Positions 28,693 through 43,990 of a DNA stretch of 64,000 nt are shown piece after piece. Positions within the stretch are counted from its first letter, which is position 1; each line of letters starts with the position of its first letter. The position numbers and the translations under genes were made by a program. Below the pieces are notes generated by a model, which ran no database searches, was not told the origin of the DNA, and saw nothing but the letters and a program-made list of their open reading frames with translations. The DNA comes from Minicystis rosea (GTDB lineage: Bacteria; Myxococcota_A; Polyangia; Polyangiales; Polyangiaceae): positions 4,182,501 through 4,246,500 of the forward strand of contig CP016211.1 of NCBI GenBank assembly GCA_001931535.1, written 5' to 3'.

Positions 28693-29307
28693 TCAGCGCT
28701 TCGGCGCGCGCTTGCGGGCGGGGACCGCCGGCGGGGTCGCGGCCAGTGAGGCACCCGCGAACGAGATCGTCCGGCGGACCAGCGTCCGCACGAGCTCGGC
28801 GTCGAGCCCACCCATCCCGAAGATCTGGCGGATGTAGATCGGCGCCACCAGCCCGTCGACGACGTCGGCGTAGCCGAGGCGCGGCTCGCCGCGTTCCGCC
28901 GCGCGATCCAGCAACGCTTGGATCTCCTCCCCGCGCCGGATCAGGAGCGCTCGATCGGCGGGCTTCGCGTGCAAGACGGCGCGGAGGAGGACCGGCCCGT
29001 CCGGCCCCGTCACCGACGCCGCCAGGCGCTCGGCCCAAGCGAAGAGATCGCCCTCGAGCGAGCCGGTGTCTGGCATCGGCGACTCCCGCGAGATGCGCTC
29101 GACCGTCATGTCGAGCAGCAGCGCCTGCACGGTGCCCCACCGCCGGTAGATGCTCGCCGCGTGCACGCCCGATCGCTCGGCGATGTCGGCGATGCTGATC
29201 TCGCTCTGCGCCTTCCGCTGGAGCAGATGACGGACGGCGTCCTCCACGTCCGCACGGACACGGGCGCTTCGACCTCCGGGGCGGGGAACCGGCGCGGGCT
29301 TCTTCAT
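28693..29307 (-). CDS. TetR-family repressor
   Basis: 204 residues. The N-terminal helix-turn-helix is standard (VEDAVRHLLQRKAQSEISIADIAERSGVHAASIYRRWGTVQALL, about residues 22-65). The C-terminal part with AVLHAKPADRALLIRRGEEIQALLDRA resembles the TetR_C_16/TetR_C_11 group. It is divergent from an alpha/beta hydrolase gene, and two 20-bp palindromic operators lie in the 99-bp gap. It probably represses both directions until a ligand binds. The downstream SDR gene is likely its co-regulated partner. Confidence 0.92.
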   Translation of the reverse strand: MKKPAPVPRPGGRSARVRADVEDAVRHLLQRKAQSEISIADIAERSGVHAASIYRRWGTVQALLLDMTVERISRESPMPDTGSLEGDLFAWAERLAASVTGPDGPVLLRAVLHAKPADRALLIRRGEEIQALLDRAAERGEPRLGYADVVDGLVAPIYIRQIFGMGGLDAELVRTLVRRTISFAGASLAATPPAVPARKRAPKR

Positions 29308-29319
29308 CGCCGATCCACT

Positions 29320-29339
29320 AACACGAATTTTGTTGCGTT
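29320..29339. promoter_or_regulatory. TetR operator copy 1
   Basis: AACACGAATTTTGTTGCGTT, 20 bases, imperfect inverted repeat with arms of 7. It starts 12 bases before the TetR start codon, where binding would block transcription of the repressor gene. It has the same arm/spacer layout as copy 2. Confidence 0.65.
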
Positions 29340-29366
29340 AGCAGGACCGCGGACCCATGGTTGCCA

Positions 29367-29386
29367 AACGCGAAATTCATCGCGTT
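29367..29386. promoter_or_regulatory. TetR operator copy 2
   Basis: AACGCGAAATTCATCGCGTT, a perfect 7-6-7 inverted repeat ending 20 bases before the start of the alpha/beta hydrolase gene. Its centre lies 47 bases from copy 1. Confidence 0.68.
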
Positions 29387-29406
29387 AACAAATCGACGGA
29401 GATTCC

Positions 29407-30621
29407 ATGAAGCCGCTGCTCTTCCAAGACGATCCGCAGTTCTGGTTCGAGACCCTGCGCGCGCTCGGCCACACGACCTACGGCGGGGCGGACGTGAACG
29501 AGGTGCTCGCGACGGCGCAGACCATCGTGCCCGGCGACTACGAGAGCTGGTACGCCGCGTGGCGCGCGCTCGCCGAGCGCGTCGAGCGGGAGGGCCGCGC
29601 ATCGAAGGGCGCGATCACGCAGCGCGACGCGCTCCTCCGCGCGAGCAACTATTGGCGCAGCGCCGAGTTCTTCCTCCACGGCGTGAACGAGGATCCGCGC
29701 GCCCGCGAGGTCTATCTGCGATCGGTCGCGTGCTTCCGCGACGCGATCCGCCACATGCCGCACATCACGCCCGTGGAGATCCCCTTCGAGGGCACGGTGC
29801 TCCACGGCTACTTCTACCGCGCGCCGGGCGACGGGCCGAAGCCCGTGGCCCTCATGCACAGCGGCTTCGACGGCACCGTGGAGGAGATGCACTTCATCGG
29901 CGCGGCCGCCGCGCACGAGCGCGGCTATCACGTGCTGGCGTTCGACGGCCCAGGACAACCGGCGGCGCGCCACCACGACGGCCTCGTGTTCCGGCCGAAC
30001 TGGGAGACCGTGATCGGCCCCGTCGTCGATTGGCTGTCAGCGCAGCCCGAGGTCGGGCCCATCGCGCTGATCGGCTTGAGCATGGGTGGCCTGCTCGCGC
30101 CGCGCGCGGCCGCGTTCGAGCCGCGGCTCGCGGCGTGCATCGCGATCGACGGCGTCTACGATCTCGGCATCGTCTCCACGTCGCGCATGCCGATGCCGCG
30201 CCCCGAGGCGGAGGCGCTGCTGCGCGCGCCCAGCGCCCCCGAAATCGACGCCGGCCTCGAGCAAATGATCGCCGTGAACCCGACCGCGCGCTGGGCCGTG
30301 CACCACGGGATGTGGGCCCTCGGCGCCAAGTCACCGCGCGAGTTCCTCGCCAAGTACCTCGATTACACGCTCGCGAACGGCATCGCGGAGCGCATCCGCT
30401 GTCCGACGCTCGTGTGCGAAGCCGAGGAGGATCTCTTCTTCGACGGCCAGCCGCAGATGCTCTTCGAGCACCTGACGTGCGAGAAGACCTTCATGCGCTT
30501 CACCCACGCCGACCACGCAGGCGCCCATTGCCACGCAGGCGCACAGCGGCTCGCGTTCGGCCGAGTGTTCGATTGGCTCGACGCGACGCTCGCGAAGCGT
30601 GGCGTGACCGCGTCGCGGTGA
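29407..30621 (+). CDS. Alpha/beta hydrolase (FrsA/dihydropseudooxynicotine-hydrolase-like)
   Basis: 404 residues, no signal peptide. An N-terminal helical cap (about 1-135) precedes the hydrolase core: MHSGFDGTVEEM (oxyanion region), FDGPGQPAARH, the nucleophile elbow GLSMGG near residue 230, an acid in the CEAEEDLFF strand and the histidine in FTHADHAGAHCH. This cap-then-core order and length match the DUF1100/FrsA-like hydrolases, some of which cleave C-C or ester bonds of aromatic compounds. Expression is probably controlled by the divergent TetR protein through the operator just before the start. Confidence 0.88.
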   Translation: MKPLLFQDDPQFWFETLRALGHTTYGGADVNEVLATAQTIVPGDYESWYAAWRALAERVEREGRASKGAITQRDALLRASNYWRSAEFFLHGVNEDPRAREVYLRSVACFRDAIRHMPHITPVEIPFEGTVLHGYFYRAPGDGPKPVALMHSGFDGTVEEMHFIGAAAAHERGYHVLAFDGPGQPAARHHDGLVFRPNWETVIGPVVDWLSAQPEVGPIALIGLSMGGLLAPRAAAFEPRLAACIAIDGVYDLGIVSTSRMPMPRPEAEALLRAPSAPEIDAGLEQMIAVNPTARWAVHHGMWALGAKSPREFLAKYLDYTLANGIAERIRCPTLVCEAEEDLFFDGQPQMLFEHLTCEKTFMRFTHADHAGAHCHAGAQRLAFGRVFDWLDATLAKRGVTASR

Positions 30622-30857
30622 ATGCCTTCGCGCGCGAGAAGATCCGTCGAGCGGCACGTCGTTCGGACGGCACGCGCTCCATCGATCGAGACCCACGCGG
30701 CCGTGCTGCGCGTCGATTGCACGCGCGTGCTCGGAGCGACCCCGCACCAGGAAGAGCGGAACGACCGAGGATCCGAGCGACGACCGCGGTGACGTTTTCG
30801 TGCTGGAAATGCAGCTCGATCGCAGGTTGGCGAGGAGCCGTTGGCGCGCGGCCTCGT

Positions 30858-30888
30858 CACGCACCGGCGTCACGCGGGCGCGTGCGTG
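30858..30888 (-). terminator. Possible hairpin after the cytochrome c gene
   Basis: CACGCAC and GTGCGTG form a 7-bp stem around a 17-base GC-rich loop, next to the stop of the minus-strand gene ending at 30889. Weak on its own. Confidence 0.35.
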
Positions 30889-31461
30889 TCAGTGCAAGAC
30901 GGGGGTCTTCTTGGCTTCGAGGAGCGCGGCGCCGCCGTTCCACGAATCCTTCTTGCCGGCGAGGGAGGCGCGCACCTGGGCCACGTCTTCGGGGCGGATC
31001 ATGCCGCCCTTGTTTCCCCAACTGGCGCGCGCGAACGTGAGGACGTTGGCGATGTCGGCGTCGGTGAGGTTGACGCCGAAGTTGGGCATCACGTTTTGAT
31101 ACGTCCGCCCGTCCGCCTCCATCGCGCCCGTGACGCCGAGGAGCGTGATGCGAATGGGCGTCTCCTTGTCGTCGAGGAGCCACGACGCGCCCACGAGCGA
31201 CGGGTATTGACCGGGCCGGCCTTCACCGCGCGCCTGGTGGCAGCTCACGCAGTTGCGCTGGTAGATGCGCTCGCCGGCAAGCATCTCGTCGCTCGCGGCC
31301 ACCGCCTGCGCGGCGACGGCCGCTCCGGCGCGCGGGTTCTTCTCGGTGTACTTGATGAACATCCACGGCACCGCGAGCACGAAGAGCACCGCGATGAGCA
31401 TGGCGAGGACCACCGGCATGTGGCTGCCGGGCTTCGATTCGGCTTCGTTGGTGGATGACAT
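30889..31461 (-). CDS. Membrane-anchored mono-haem cytochrome c
   Basis: 190 residues from ATG 31461. One uncleaved N-terminal membrane helix (MPVVLAMLIAVLFVLAVPWMFI) is followed by a periplasmic domain with one haem motif CVSCH at about residue 76 and a methionine ligand in YQNVMPNFG near 133. The C-terminal helix DADIANVLTFARASWGNKGG is the usual end of class I cytochromes c. A further 35 residues follow. It passes electrons at the outer face of the inner membrane. No oxidase or reductase genes lie next to it, so its partners are unknown. Confidence 0.87.
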   Translation of the reverse strand: MSSTNEAESKPGSHMPVVLAMLIAVLFVLAVPWMFIKYTEKNPRAGAAVAAQAVAASDEMLAGERIYQRNCVSCHQARGEGRPGQYPSLVGASWLLDDKETPIRITLLGVTGAMEADGRTYQNVMPNFGVNLTDADIANVLTFARASWGNKGGMIRPEDVAQVRASLAGKKDSWNGGAALLEAKKTPVLH

Positions 31462-31593
31462 GAGCGCGCCGAGAATGGCACGAGGGTCGCGCGGCTGCAC
31501 CTCACGCGCGCCTGCCTGCGTCGCAATGACGCGCCCGCTCGCGCTCCCTGGGTCGCTTGCGAGGCGCGCCGCGCGCAGGCAGGAAAAGCGCGA

Positions 31594-32475
31594 TCAGGGC
31601 GAAGATCCCAGCTCGACGGCGTAGATCGCGGAGAAGGCCCCACCCTCGGGCTTGGGGAAAGACAGCTTGCGGAAGGCCTCCACCACGCATGCGCTCACCG
31701 CGGCGTCGCGCAGCGGCGCGGCCGTGAGCGGCGGCGCGAAGGCGAGCGGATCGGGCGGCGCATGATCGATGTCGACGGCCTCCGCGACGGTGCCGTCGGG
31801 CGCGACCACGAAGCGCACGCGCACCGCGCCGCGCAGGCTCGGATCGCGACGGAGCCCCGCTTCGTGACAACGCTTCCACGCCTCGTTGCCCGCACGCACC
31901 GCGCGTTGCCAGACGGATCCCGAGATACGGCCCGCGGTGCTCTCCAACGCGGCCGCCGAGTGCCGCCCCGCGGGCGTCTTGCCGCAACGCTCTTCACCGA
32001 GGAGGACGACCAGCTCCCCGCGCTCCATCTCTTCGAGCAAGGCCGCGCGCACGGCCTCGCCGTCGCTCCCCTTCTTCGCCGCGAGGGCGCGGGCCGCAGC
32101 CGCGATCTTGCCGAGGCGCGCGCTCGTCTCCGCGGTGAGCTTGGCGAGGGCGGGATCTCCGGAAGGCAGCGCCGTCGCGCGCGCCGCGTCGGCCTCGAGC
32201 TCGGCCACGAAACGATCGGGGTACGCCGGACGGATGGGCATGCTCCGGCCGAGGCTCACCAAGGCCGCGAGCCGCCGCAGGGTGCGGTGGGGTTTGTCGA
32301 CGGCTTCGCAGACCGTGGCCGGCGCGGCCGTGTCGCGCGCGGCGTTCGTATCGGGCAGCGCCGCAGCGTTGCCCGGAGGGACCGCAGGCGGAGGCGGGGC
32401 CTCGGCGGCGCAGGCCGGCAAACCGAGGACCGCCCCGAAGAGGGCGAGGCGAAGGGGACCGATGGGCACGGACAC
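31594..32475 (-). CDS. Lipoprotein with AgmX/PglI C-terminal domain
   Basis: 293 residues from a GTG at 32475; another GTG at 32469 is possible. Lipobox LPAC near residue 26, a Pro/Ala-rich linker, a helical middle part, then a TonB-like C-terminal domain: AWKRCHEAGLRRDPSLRGAVRVRFVVAPDG, VSACVVEAFRKLSFPKPEGG. This layout (C...G-V-x-V-x-F-x-V/I-x-x-x-G, C-V, F-P-x-P) is that of the myxobacterial AgmX/PglI C-terminal domain found in adventurous-motility and envelope proteins. The exact role is unknown. It is divergent from the H1-like gene, 67 bases away. Confidence 0.82.
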   Translation of the reverse strand: MSVPIGPLRLALFGAVLGLPACAAEAPPPPAVPPGNAAALPDTNAARDTAAPATVCEAVDKPHRTLRRLAALVSLGRSMPIRPAYPDRFVAELEADAARATALPSGDPALAKLTAETSARLGKIAAAARALAAKKGSDGEAVRAALLEEMERGELVVLLGEERCGKTPAGRHSAAALESTAGRISGSVWQRAVRAGNEAWKRCHEAGLRRDPSLRGAVRVRFVVAPDGTVAEAVDIDHAPPDPLAFAPPLTAAPLRDAAVSACVVEAFRKLSFPKPEGGAFSAIYAVELGSSP

Positions 32476-32542
32476 AGGATAACCGTTGTCATGGGCTATC
32501 CGGCGCGCCGCGAGCACCGTAGTCTCGGGACCCGAGGGAGAC

Positions 32543-33544
32543 ATGGCCACGAAGAAGACGGCTGCGAAGAAGACCGACAAGAAGACGACCGGCCCAAAGA
32601 CGGCCGCGAAGCCGAGCCCCAAGCAGACCGCAGCGAAGAAGGTCACCGACAAGAAAGCCGCCGCGAAGCCGGCGAGCGAGAAGACGGCCACCAAGAAGCC
32701 CGCAGCAAAGCCGGCCCCCGCAAAGCCTGCGACGAAGGCCACTCAGAAGGCGAGCACCAAGACGGCGCCCGCGAAGAAGGCCGCCGAAAAGCAGATCGTC
32801 GAGAAGGCCGCGCCCGCGAAGAAGGCCCCAGAGAAGCTCGCGCCCGTGAAGAAGGCTGCCGAAAAGCAAGCCGTCGAGAAGGTCGCGCCCGCGAAGAAGG
32901 CCCCGGAGAAGCTCGCGCCCGCGAAGAAGGCTGCCGAAAAGCAAGCCGTCGAGAAGGTCGCGCCCGCAGCCGCGCCGAAGGCGCCCGAGAAGCGCGTGTC
33001 CGAGCGCCCGGCGGCCAAGAAGCCCGCAGAGAAGCGGACCACGCCGTCCATCGCCGCGACGAGCGGCATCTCGCAAGAGGACGCGGGTCGGATCCTTGCC
33101 GAGGTCGTGGCCAATCGCCGCCAGCCCAAAGGATCGAGCCACGCCGCGCTCCCGCTCAAGATCGTGAACCCGCGTCGTCCCAAGCTCGTGAGCGAGCTGT
33201 CGCCGCACGAGCTTCGCCAGCTCGTCGCGGCCGGCGCCGATGGCACGGGCGAGGCACGCACGCCCGAAGGCTGGCTCGATCCGGCGGACGACAGCGAGTC
33301 GTTCTACGGCTTCCTCGAAGTCTGGGACGTGGTCGATGCCCACGGCATCCCCGTGTACGCGGTGTGGATGTACCAGGTCGACAACGGCACCGTGTTCCGC
33401 GCGGGCACGATCGACGCGGTGGGCGGCATCTCGCAAGGTGGCTTGGAGTGTCAGGAAGAAGGCCTGGAAGAGGCCCTCCTCGAAGCGAAGGCGCGCGTCG
33501 ACAAGACGCTGCTCAAGGACTCGCTCCTGCGCAACATGGGCTGA
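32543..33544 (+). CDS. Histone-H1-like Lys/Ala-rich tail fused to a globular domain
   Basis: 333 residues. The first 170 are almost only K, A, P, E, T and V, with PAKK and AAEK motifs and a 25-residue repeat present about two and a half times. This matches eukaryotic-H1-like bacterial tails known to bind DNA. From about 180 on the protein is a normal globular domain (GISQEDAGRILAEVV, VSELSPHELRQLVAAGADG, FYGFLEVWDVVDAHGIPVYAVWMYQVDNGTVFRAG) that I do not recognise. The fusion may link DNA compaction to some sensing function. The ATG at 32543 follows GAGGGAG. Confidence 0.85.
   Translation: MATKKTAAKKTDKKTTGPKTAAKPSPKQTAAKKVTDKKAAAKPASEKTATKKPAAKPAPAKPATKATQKASTKTAPAKKAAEKQIVEKAAPAKKAPEKLAPVKKAAEKQAVEKVAPAKKAPEKLAPAKKAAEKQAVEKVAPAAAPKAPEKRVSERPAAKKPAEKRTTPSIAATSGISQEDAGRILAEVVANRRQPKGSSHAALPLKIVNPRRPKLVSELSPHELRQLVAAGADGTGEARTPEGWLDPADDSESFYGFLEVWDVVDAHGIPVYAVWMYQVDNGTVFRAGTIDAVGGISQGGLECQEEGLEEALLEAKARVDKTLLKDSLLRNMG
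32774..32983 (+). repeat. 75-bp tandem repeat in the H1-like tail
   Basis: Units of 25 codons begin at 32774, 32849 and 32924, each starting with two Lys codons and AAEKQ. The second and third starts are almost identical in DNA; the third unit degenerates after about 15 codons. Confidence 0.8.
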
Positions 33545-33558
33545 CGGCGAGGCTCTGT

Positions 33559-33577
33559 CCGACGACGGCATCGTCGG
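33559..33577. terminator. Short hairpin between convergent genes
   Basis: CCGACGA and TCGTCGG form a 7-bp stem with a 5-base loop, 14 bases after the stop of the H1-like gene and about 90 bases beyond the stop of the minus-strand kinase fragment. Confidence 0.45.
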
Positions 33578-33669
33578 TCGAGCTCGTTCGAGATGCGGGC
33601 GCATGGCTCGTTGCGATGCGCTCGCGTCGTCCCAAACCTACTGCAGCAACGCTCTCCCGATTCCCCATC

Positions 33670-34521
33670 TCATCCATCGACCGGCGGCGGCCGCGCCGTC
33701 GAGGCGGCGAGCCGCGCGACGGCGAGGCTCACCTCGATCGGCTCGACCGGCTTCGACGCGTGCATCTGGAAGCCGGCGGCCAGCGCGCGCGCCCGATCTT
33801 CGGAGCGCGTGAAGGCGCTCAACGCGATCGCGGGGATGTCGCCGCCGTCCGCGGGACCGAGGCTCCGCAGGTGACGAATCAAGTCGTAGCCGTCGGCGCC
33901 GGGCATGGCGATGTCGCTCACGAGCACATGCGGTCGCGATGACGCGAGCGCGTCGATCGCCTCGGACACCGATCCCACCGCCGTCACGCGCGCGTGGCAC
34001 CGCTCCAGCGTCTCGCGGAGCAGCTCGCGCGAGTCGGGCTCGTCCTCGACCACGAGCACGTCGAGCCCCGCGAGATCGGGCGCCGGCGCGGCGCTGCGCG
34101 CGGTCTCCGGCAGCGGCTCGACGTTCCCCCATCGCACCGCGGGCGCCGGCGGGAGCCGCACCGCGAAGATCGCGCCCCGCCCCGAGGCGTCGTTCTCCAC
34201 GTGCACCGATCCGCCGTGCAGATCGACGATGTGCCGCACCACCGCGAGCCCGATGCCGAGCCCGCCGTGCTGCCGCTTGCTCCCCGTCTCGGCCTGCCAG
34301 AACCGATTGAACACGAACGGCTGGAGCTCGACGGCGACGCCGGCGCCGGTGTCGATCACGCGGAGCTCCACCGCGCCGCTGCGCTGGCCGAGCTCGATCC
34401 GCTCGCTCCCGTTTTTTGGAGTGAACTTCAACGCATTGGAGAGCAGGTTGCCCACCACCTGCTGGAGCCGATCGGCATCGCCCATGACCGGCGGCGCATC
34501 GCTCGCGACGGTCACGGTCAC
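33670..34521 (-). CDS. C-terminal half of a split hybrid histidine kinase (HATPase plus receiver)
   Basis: 283 residues if translation restarts at GTG 34521. A HATPase_c domain (DADRLQQVVGNLLSNALKFTP, DTGAGV, GGLGIGLAVVRHIVDLHGG; about 10-125) is followed by a receiver (LDVLVVEDEPDSRELL, phosphate-accepting Asp in VLVSDIAMPGADGYDL, and a Lys in ASKPVEP). It is in the same frame as the upstream fragment and is separated from it only by a TAG codon at 34534-34536 and four codons. The intact gene would be one protein of about 698 residues. It may be a pseudogene remnant, or expressed by reinitiation or readthrough. Confidence 0.75.
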   Translation of the reverse strand: MTVTVASDAPPVMGDADRLQQVVGNLLSNALKFTPKNGSERIELGQRSGAVELRVIDTGAGVAVELQPFVFNRFWQAETGSKRQHGGLGIGLAVVRHIVDLHGGSVHVENDASGRGAIFAVRLPPAPAVRWGNVEPLPETARSAAPAPDLAGLDVLVVEDEPDSRELLRETLERCHARVTAVGSVSEAIDALASSRPHVLVSDIAMPGADGYDLIRHLRSLGPADGGDIPAIALSAFTRSEDRARALAAGFQMHASKPVEPIEVSLAVARLAASTARPPPVDG

Positions 34522-34533
34522 CGTGATCCGCTT

Positions 34534-35766
<1,233 letters not shown>

Positions 35767-35776
35767 TCAGCAACGC

Positions 35777-41650
<5,874 letters not shown>

Positions 41651-41770
41651 GGCAAGCCTCCATCACCCTGCGACGGGGTCGCGGGTAACCCAACGGTATC
41701 GGGCCCCGCGATGGTCCCGCGACAAGGCGGCGCCCGACTTTATGTCGGGACGGGCCCCGAGGTCCATCCC

Positions 41771-41803
41771 GGAAACGCCCGATATGCCTTGGGAAACGCC
41801 CGA
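41771..41803 (+). promoter_or_regulatory. Direct repeats GGAAACGCCCGA 21 bp apart
   Basis: GGAAACGCCCGA occurs at 41771-41782 and again at 41792-41803, start to start 21 bases (two helical turns). It lies in the gap between the divergent HAMP kinase and Tae4-type genes, 42-74 bases before the latter's ATG. Such pairs are typical binding sites of dimeric activators. Confidence 0.5.
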
Positions 41804-41844
41804 ACGATCGCCCGCGCGCCGGGTTCGGATAGTCTCGCCGGTGC

Positions 41845-42603
41845 ATGGGGACGAGAGCGCTGACGGACTTCCGGCGAATGTGGGACGAGTATCCTCAGGG
41901 CACCGCCGAAGAGGTGAAGGCCCGAATCGGTGGCTCGGTGGACGCAGAGTGGGTGACCAACACCTGCGTGGTCCGCATCTCGCGCAGCCTCAACTACGCG
42001 GGGTTTCCTTTACCTGTGAAGTATCCCGGCTTCACCACGCTGAAGGGCGGCGACGGCCGGCGTTACGGCATCCGCGTGCGCGAGCTCAAGGTCTACCTTC
42101 GCAAGGAGCACGGCGCGCCGCAGCTCTCGCATACGTATGCAGGCCAAGGCGGTGACGTGCCGGAGGCGCTGCGCGGGAGACGCGGCCTCATCTGCTTCGA
42201 CGTCCAAGGCTGGAGCGACGCCAGCGGCCATTTCGATCTGTGGAACGGCGAGCGCTGCATCTATCACGGCTATTTCGATCGCGCGTCCGCCGTTCATCTC
42301 TGGGAGATCGCCGAGGGCGCGACGCCCGCCGTGACGCCGAGCAACGGTCCCGCGAGCGTCCCGGCGACGCCGTCGCGCACGCTCTCGGCGTCCGTCGGCG
42401 CGGGCGGCGAGAACCGCCCCGACGACGTGCGCCTCGTGCAGGAGCTGCTCACCGCGCGCGGCCTCAGCCCCGGTGCGATCGATGGGAAGGTAGGCCCTGC
42501 GACGATCGAGGCCATCAAGACCTTCCAACGCCGCTTCGCCACCTGGCCCGACGGCCGCATCGACGTGCGCGGACGCACGCTCCGCGAGCTGCAAGGACTC
42601 TGA
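41845..42603 (+). CDS. Tae4-type amidase with C-terminal peptidoglycan-binding domain
   Basis: 252 residues, no signal peptide. The first 150 residues match the Tae4 family of type VI secretion amidases (DL-endopeptidases that cut the peptide stem of peptidoglycan). The nucleophile Cys41 lies in NTCVVRISRSLNYAGFPLP, and the general-base His129 in GWSDASGHFDLWNG. After a Pro/Ser linker, residues about 185-252 form a PG_binding_1 domain (VRLVQELLTARGLSPGAIDG, then TIEAIKTFQRRF). Typical Tae4 proteins lack that domain and have a Tai4 immunity gene next to them; none is seen here. It may be a secreted antibacterial effector or a self-lysis/remodelling enzyme. Confidence 0.88.
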   Translation: MGTRALTDFRRMWDEYPQGTAEEVKARIGGSVDAEWVTNTCVVRISRSLNYAGFPLPVKYPGFTTLKGGDGRRYGIRVRELKVYLRKEHGAPQLSHTYAGQGGDVPEALRGRRGLICFDVQGWSDASGHFDLWNGERCIYHGYFDRASAVHLWEIAEGATPAVTPSNGPASVPATPSRTLSASVGAGGENRPDDVRLVQELLTARGLSPGAIDGKVGPATIEAIKTFQRRFATWPDGRIDVRGRTLRELQGL

Positions 42604-42609
42604 TTCACA

Positions 42610-42633
42610 CGGCGGGGACTCGCGTCCCCGCCG
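42610..42633 (+). terminator. Hairpin terminator of the Tae4-type gene
   Basis: CGGCGGGGAC and GTCCCCGCCG form a 10-bp perfect stem with a TCGC tetraloop, starting 6 bases after the stop. Confidence 0.68.
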
Positions 42634-42793
42634 CCCCACCGGCGGAGCCGTCGGGGCCCCACCACCCCGCGATCCACCCGCAATTTCCAGGGCGCTTCGC
42701 CGCTTCGGGCCTGGCGCTCATCGCATCGAGATACGCCATCACGGAGCCGTGTGAAGGAGTCCGCGCGCGTGATTCATCCGCGCGGCGGAGATG

Positions 42794-42809
42794 GTTTGAG
42801 CTCCAACGA
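42794..42809 (+). repeat. 16-bp direct repeat flanking the serine hydrolase gene, copy A
   Basis: GTTTGAGCTCCAACGA occurs here, 29 bases beyond the stop of the minus-strand hydrolase gene, and again at 44113-44128 upstream of it. Confidence 0.6.
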
Positions 42810-42838
42810 ATTCGTGCGCGCCCGGAGCAGCGGCGGGG

Positions 42839-43990
42839 TCACTGCAAGAAGTACTGGAGGACGGCGGCCGTGACGTCGCCGGGGGTCGCGCCGTCGGCGT
42901 TGACCACGACCGCGAAGGCGATCTTCTGGTTCGGCAGGTACCACATGTCCGTGTGATAACCGGGGATGTCGCCGCCGTGTCCGACGATGGTGTCGAGCGC
43001 GACCGAGGCGTCCCCCACGAACACGCCGAGCCCGTAGCCGAACCCCGGCTGGCCGGTGTCGACGGTGGTGAGGAGCGCATCCATCGTCCCCGGCGCGAGG
43101 ACCTCACCGCCGTAGAGCGCGCTCGCCCAATGCACCAGATCGGCGCCGCTCGAGACCATCGCGCCCGCGGCCCACGCATAGGACGGATCGATGACGGAGG
43201 TCACGTCGAAGTCCCCCTGGAAGCCGTGCGCGAGGTGACCGACGACGGGCTCCTCGCCGGCGAACGAGGTGCTCGTGAGCGCGGCGGGCGTGAGGAGGCT
43301 GTCGCGCAGCTCCTTGCCGAGCGCGTTGCCCGTCGCCTTCTCGACGAGCATCCCGAGGAGGATGTAGTTCGTGTTCGAGTAATGAAAGTCCGCGCCCGGC
43401 GCGAAGTACGGTGGGTGCTTCGCGGCGACGTCGACGAGCGCCTGCGGATCCCAGTGCATCTTGGGGTTCCCGTTGACCGTCGACTGGAAGGTCGTGTCCG
43501 CCGTGAAGTCGAAGATGCCGCTCGTGTGGTTCATGAGCTGCCGCACGCTGATGCCGTCGCCGCCGGGGAAGCCCGGGAGCCACTGCTCCAGCGTGTCGTC
43601 GAGCGTGACCTTGCCGGCCTCCACGAGCTTCAGGACGCGCGCGCTCACGAACGTCTTGGTGGTGCTTCCGATGCGGAAGACGTCGTCGGGCTTCATCGGC
43701 TCGCTCTTCGTCGCGTTGCCGGTGGCGCCGACCCAGACACCGCATGCGGGCGTGGACACCGCGAGGATGGCGCCCGGCGCGACCTTCGGCTTGTTCTGCT
43801 CGAGCAAGGTTTGCAGGTCGGTGGCCTGCTTCGCGCAGGCGTCGTTCATGCCGCCGCCGGTACCTCCGGTGGCGCTCGTCGTGGAGGAGCCGCCACCGCC
43901 GCCCGTGCTTCCCATCGTCGAGGATGTTTCGGTGCTCGACCCACAGGCGGCGAGGAGCAGGAGCGAGAGCACGGGCGCGAAGAGCTTCAT
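42839..43990 (-). CDS. Class-C beta-lactamase-type serine hydrolase, lipoprotein
   Basis: 383 residues from ATG 43990, which has GAGGG at good distance; an ATG at 44002 is in frame. Lipobox LAAC near residue 16 and a Ser/Thr/Gly linker are followed by a serine beta-lactamase/D-Ala-D-Ala carboxypeptidase fold. Nucleophile motif STTK (IGSTTKTFVSARVL, near 92), YSN (FHYSNTNYILLGML, near 190) and the HGG in VGHGGDIPGYHT near 340 are all in place. Such envelope enzymes cleave D-amino peptides, esters or beta-lactams. It is anchored outside the cell membrane. Single gene. Confidence 0.9.
   Translation of the reverse strand: MKLFAPVLSLLLLAACGSSTETSSTMGSTGGGGGSSTTSATGGTGGGMNDACAKQATDLQTLLEQNKPKVAPGAILAVSTPACGVWVGATGNATKSEPMKPDDVFRIGSTTKTFVSARVLKLVEAGKVTLDDTLEQWLPGFPGGDGISVRQLMNHTSGIFDFTADTTFQSTVNGNPKMHWDPQALVDVAAKHPPYFAPGADFHYSNTNYILLGMLVEKATGNALGKELRDSLLTPAALTSTSFAGEEPVVGHLAHGFQGDFDVTSVIDPSYAWAAGAMVSSGADLVHWASALYGGEVLAPGTMDALLTTVDTGQPGFGYGLGVFVGDASVALDTIVGHGGDIPGYHTDMWYLPNQKIAFAVVVNADGATPGDVTAAVLQYFLQ

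Noticed and set aside
41845..42603. Part of a type VI secretion cluster
   Set aside because: No Hcp, VgrG, PAAR, TssB/C or ClpV-like gene is in the window, so only the effector-like gene is called.
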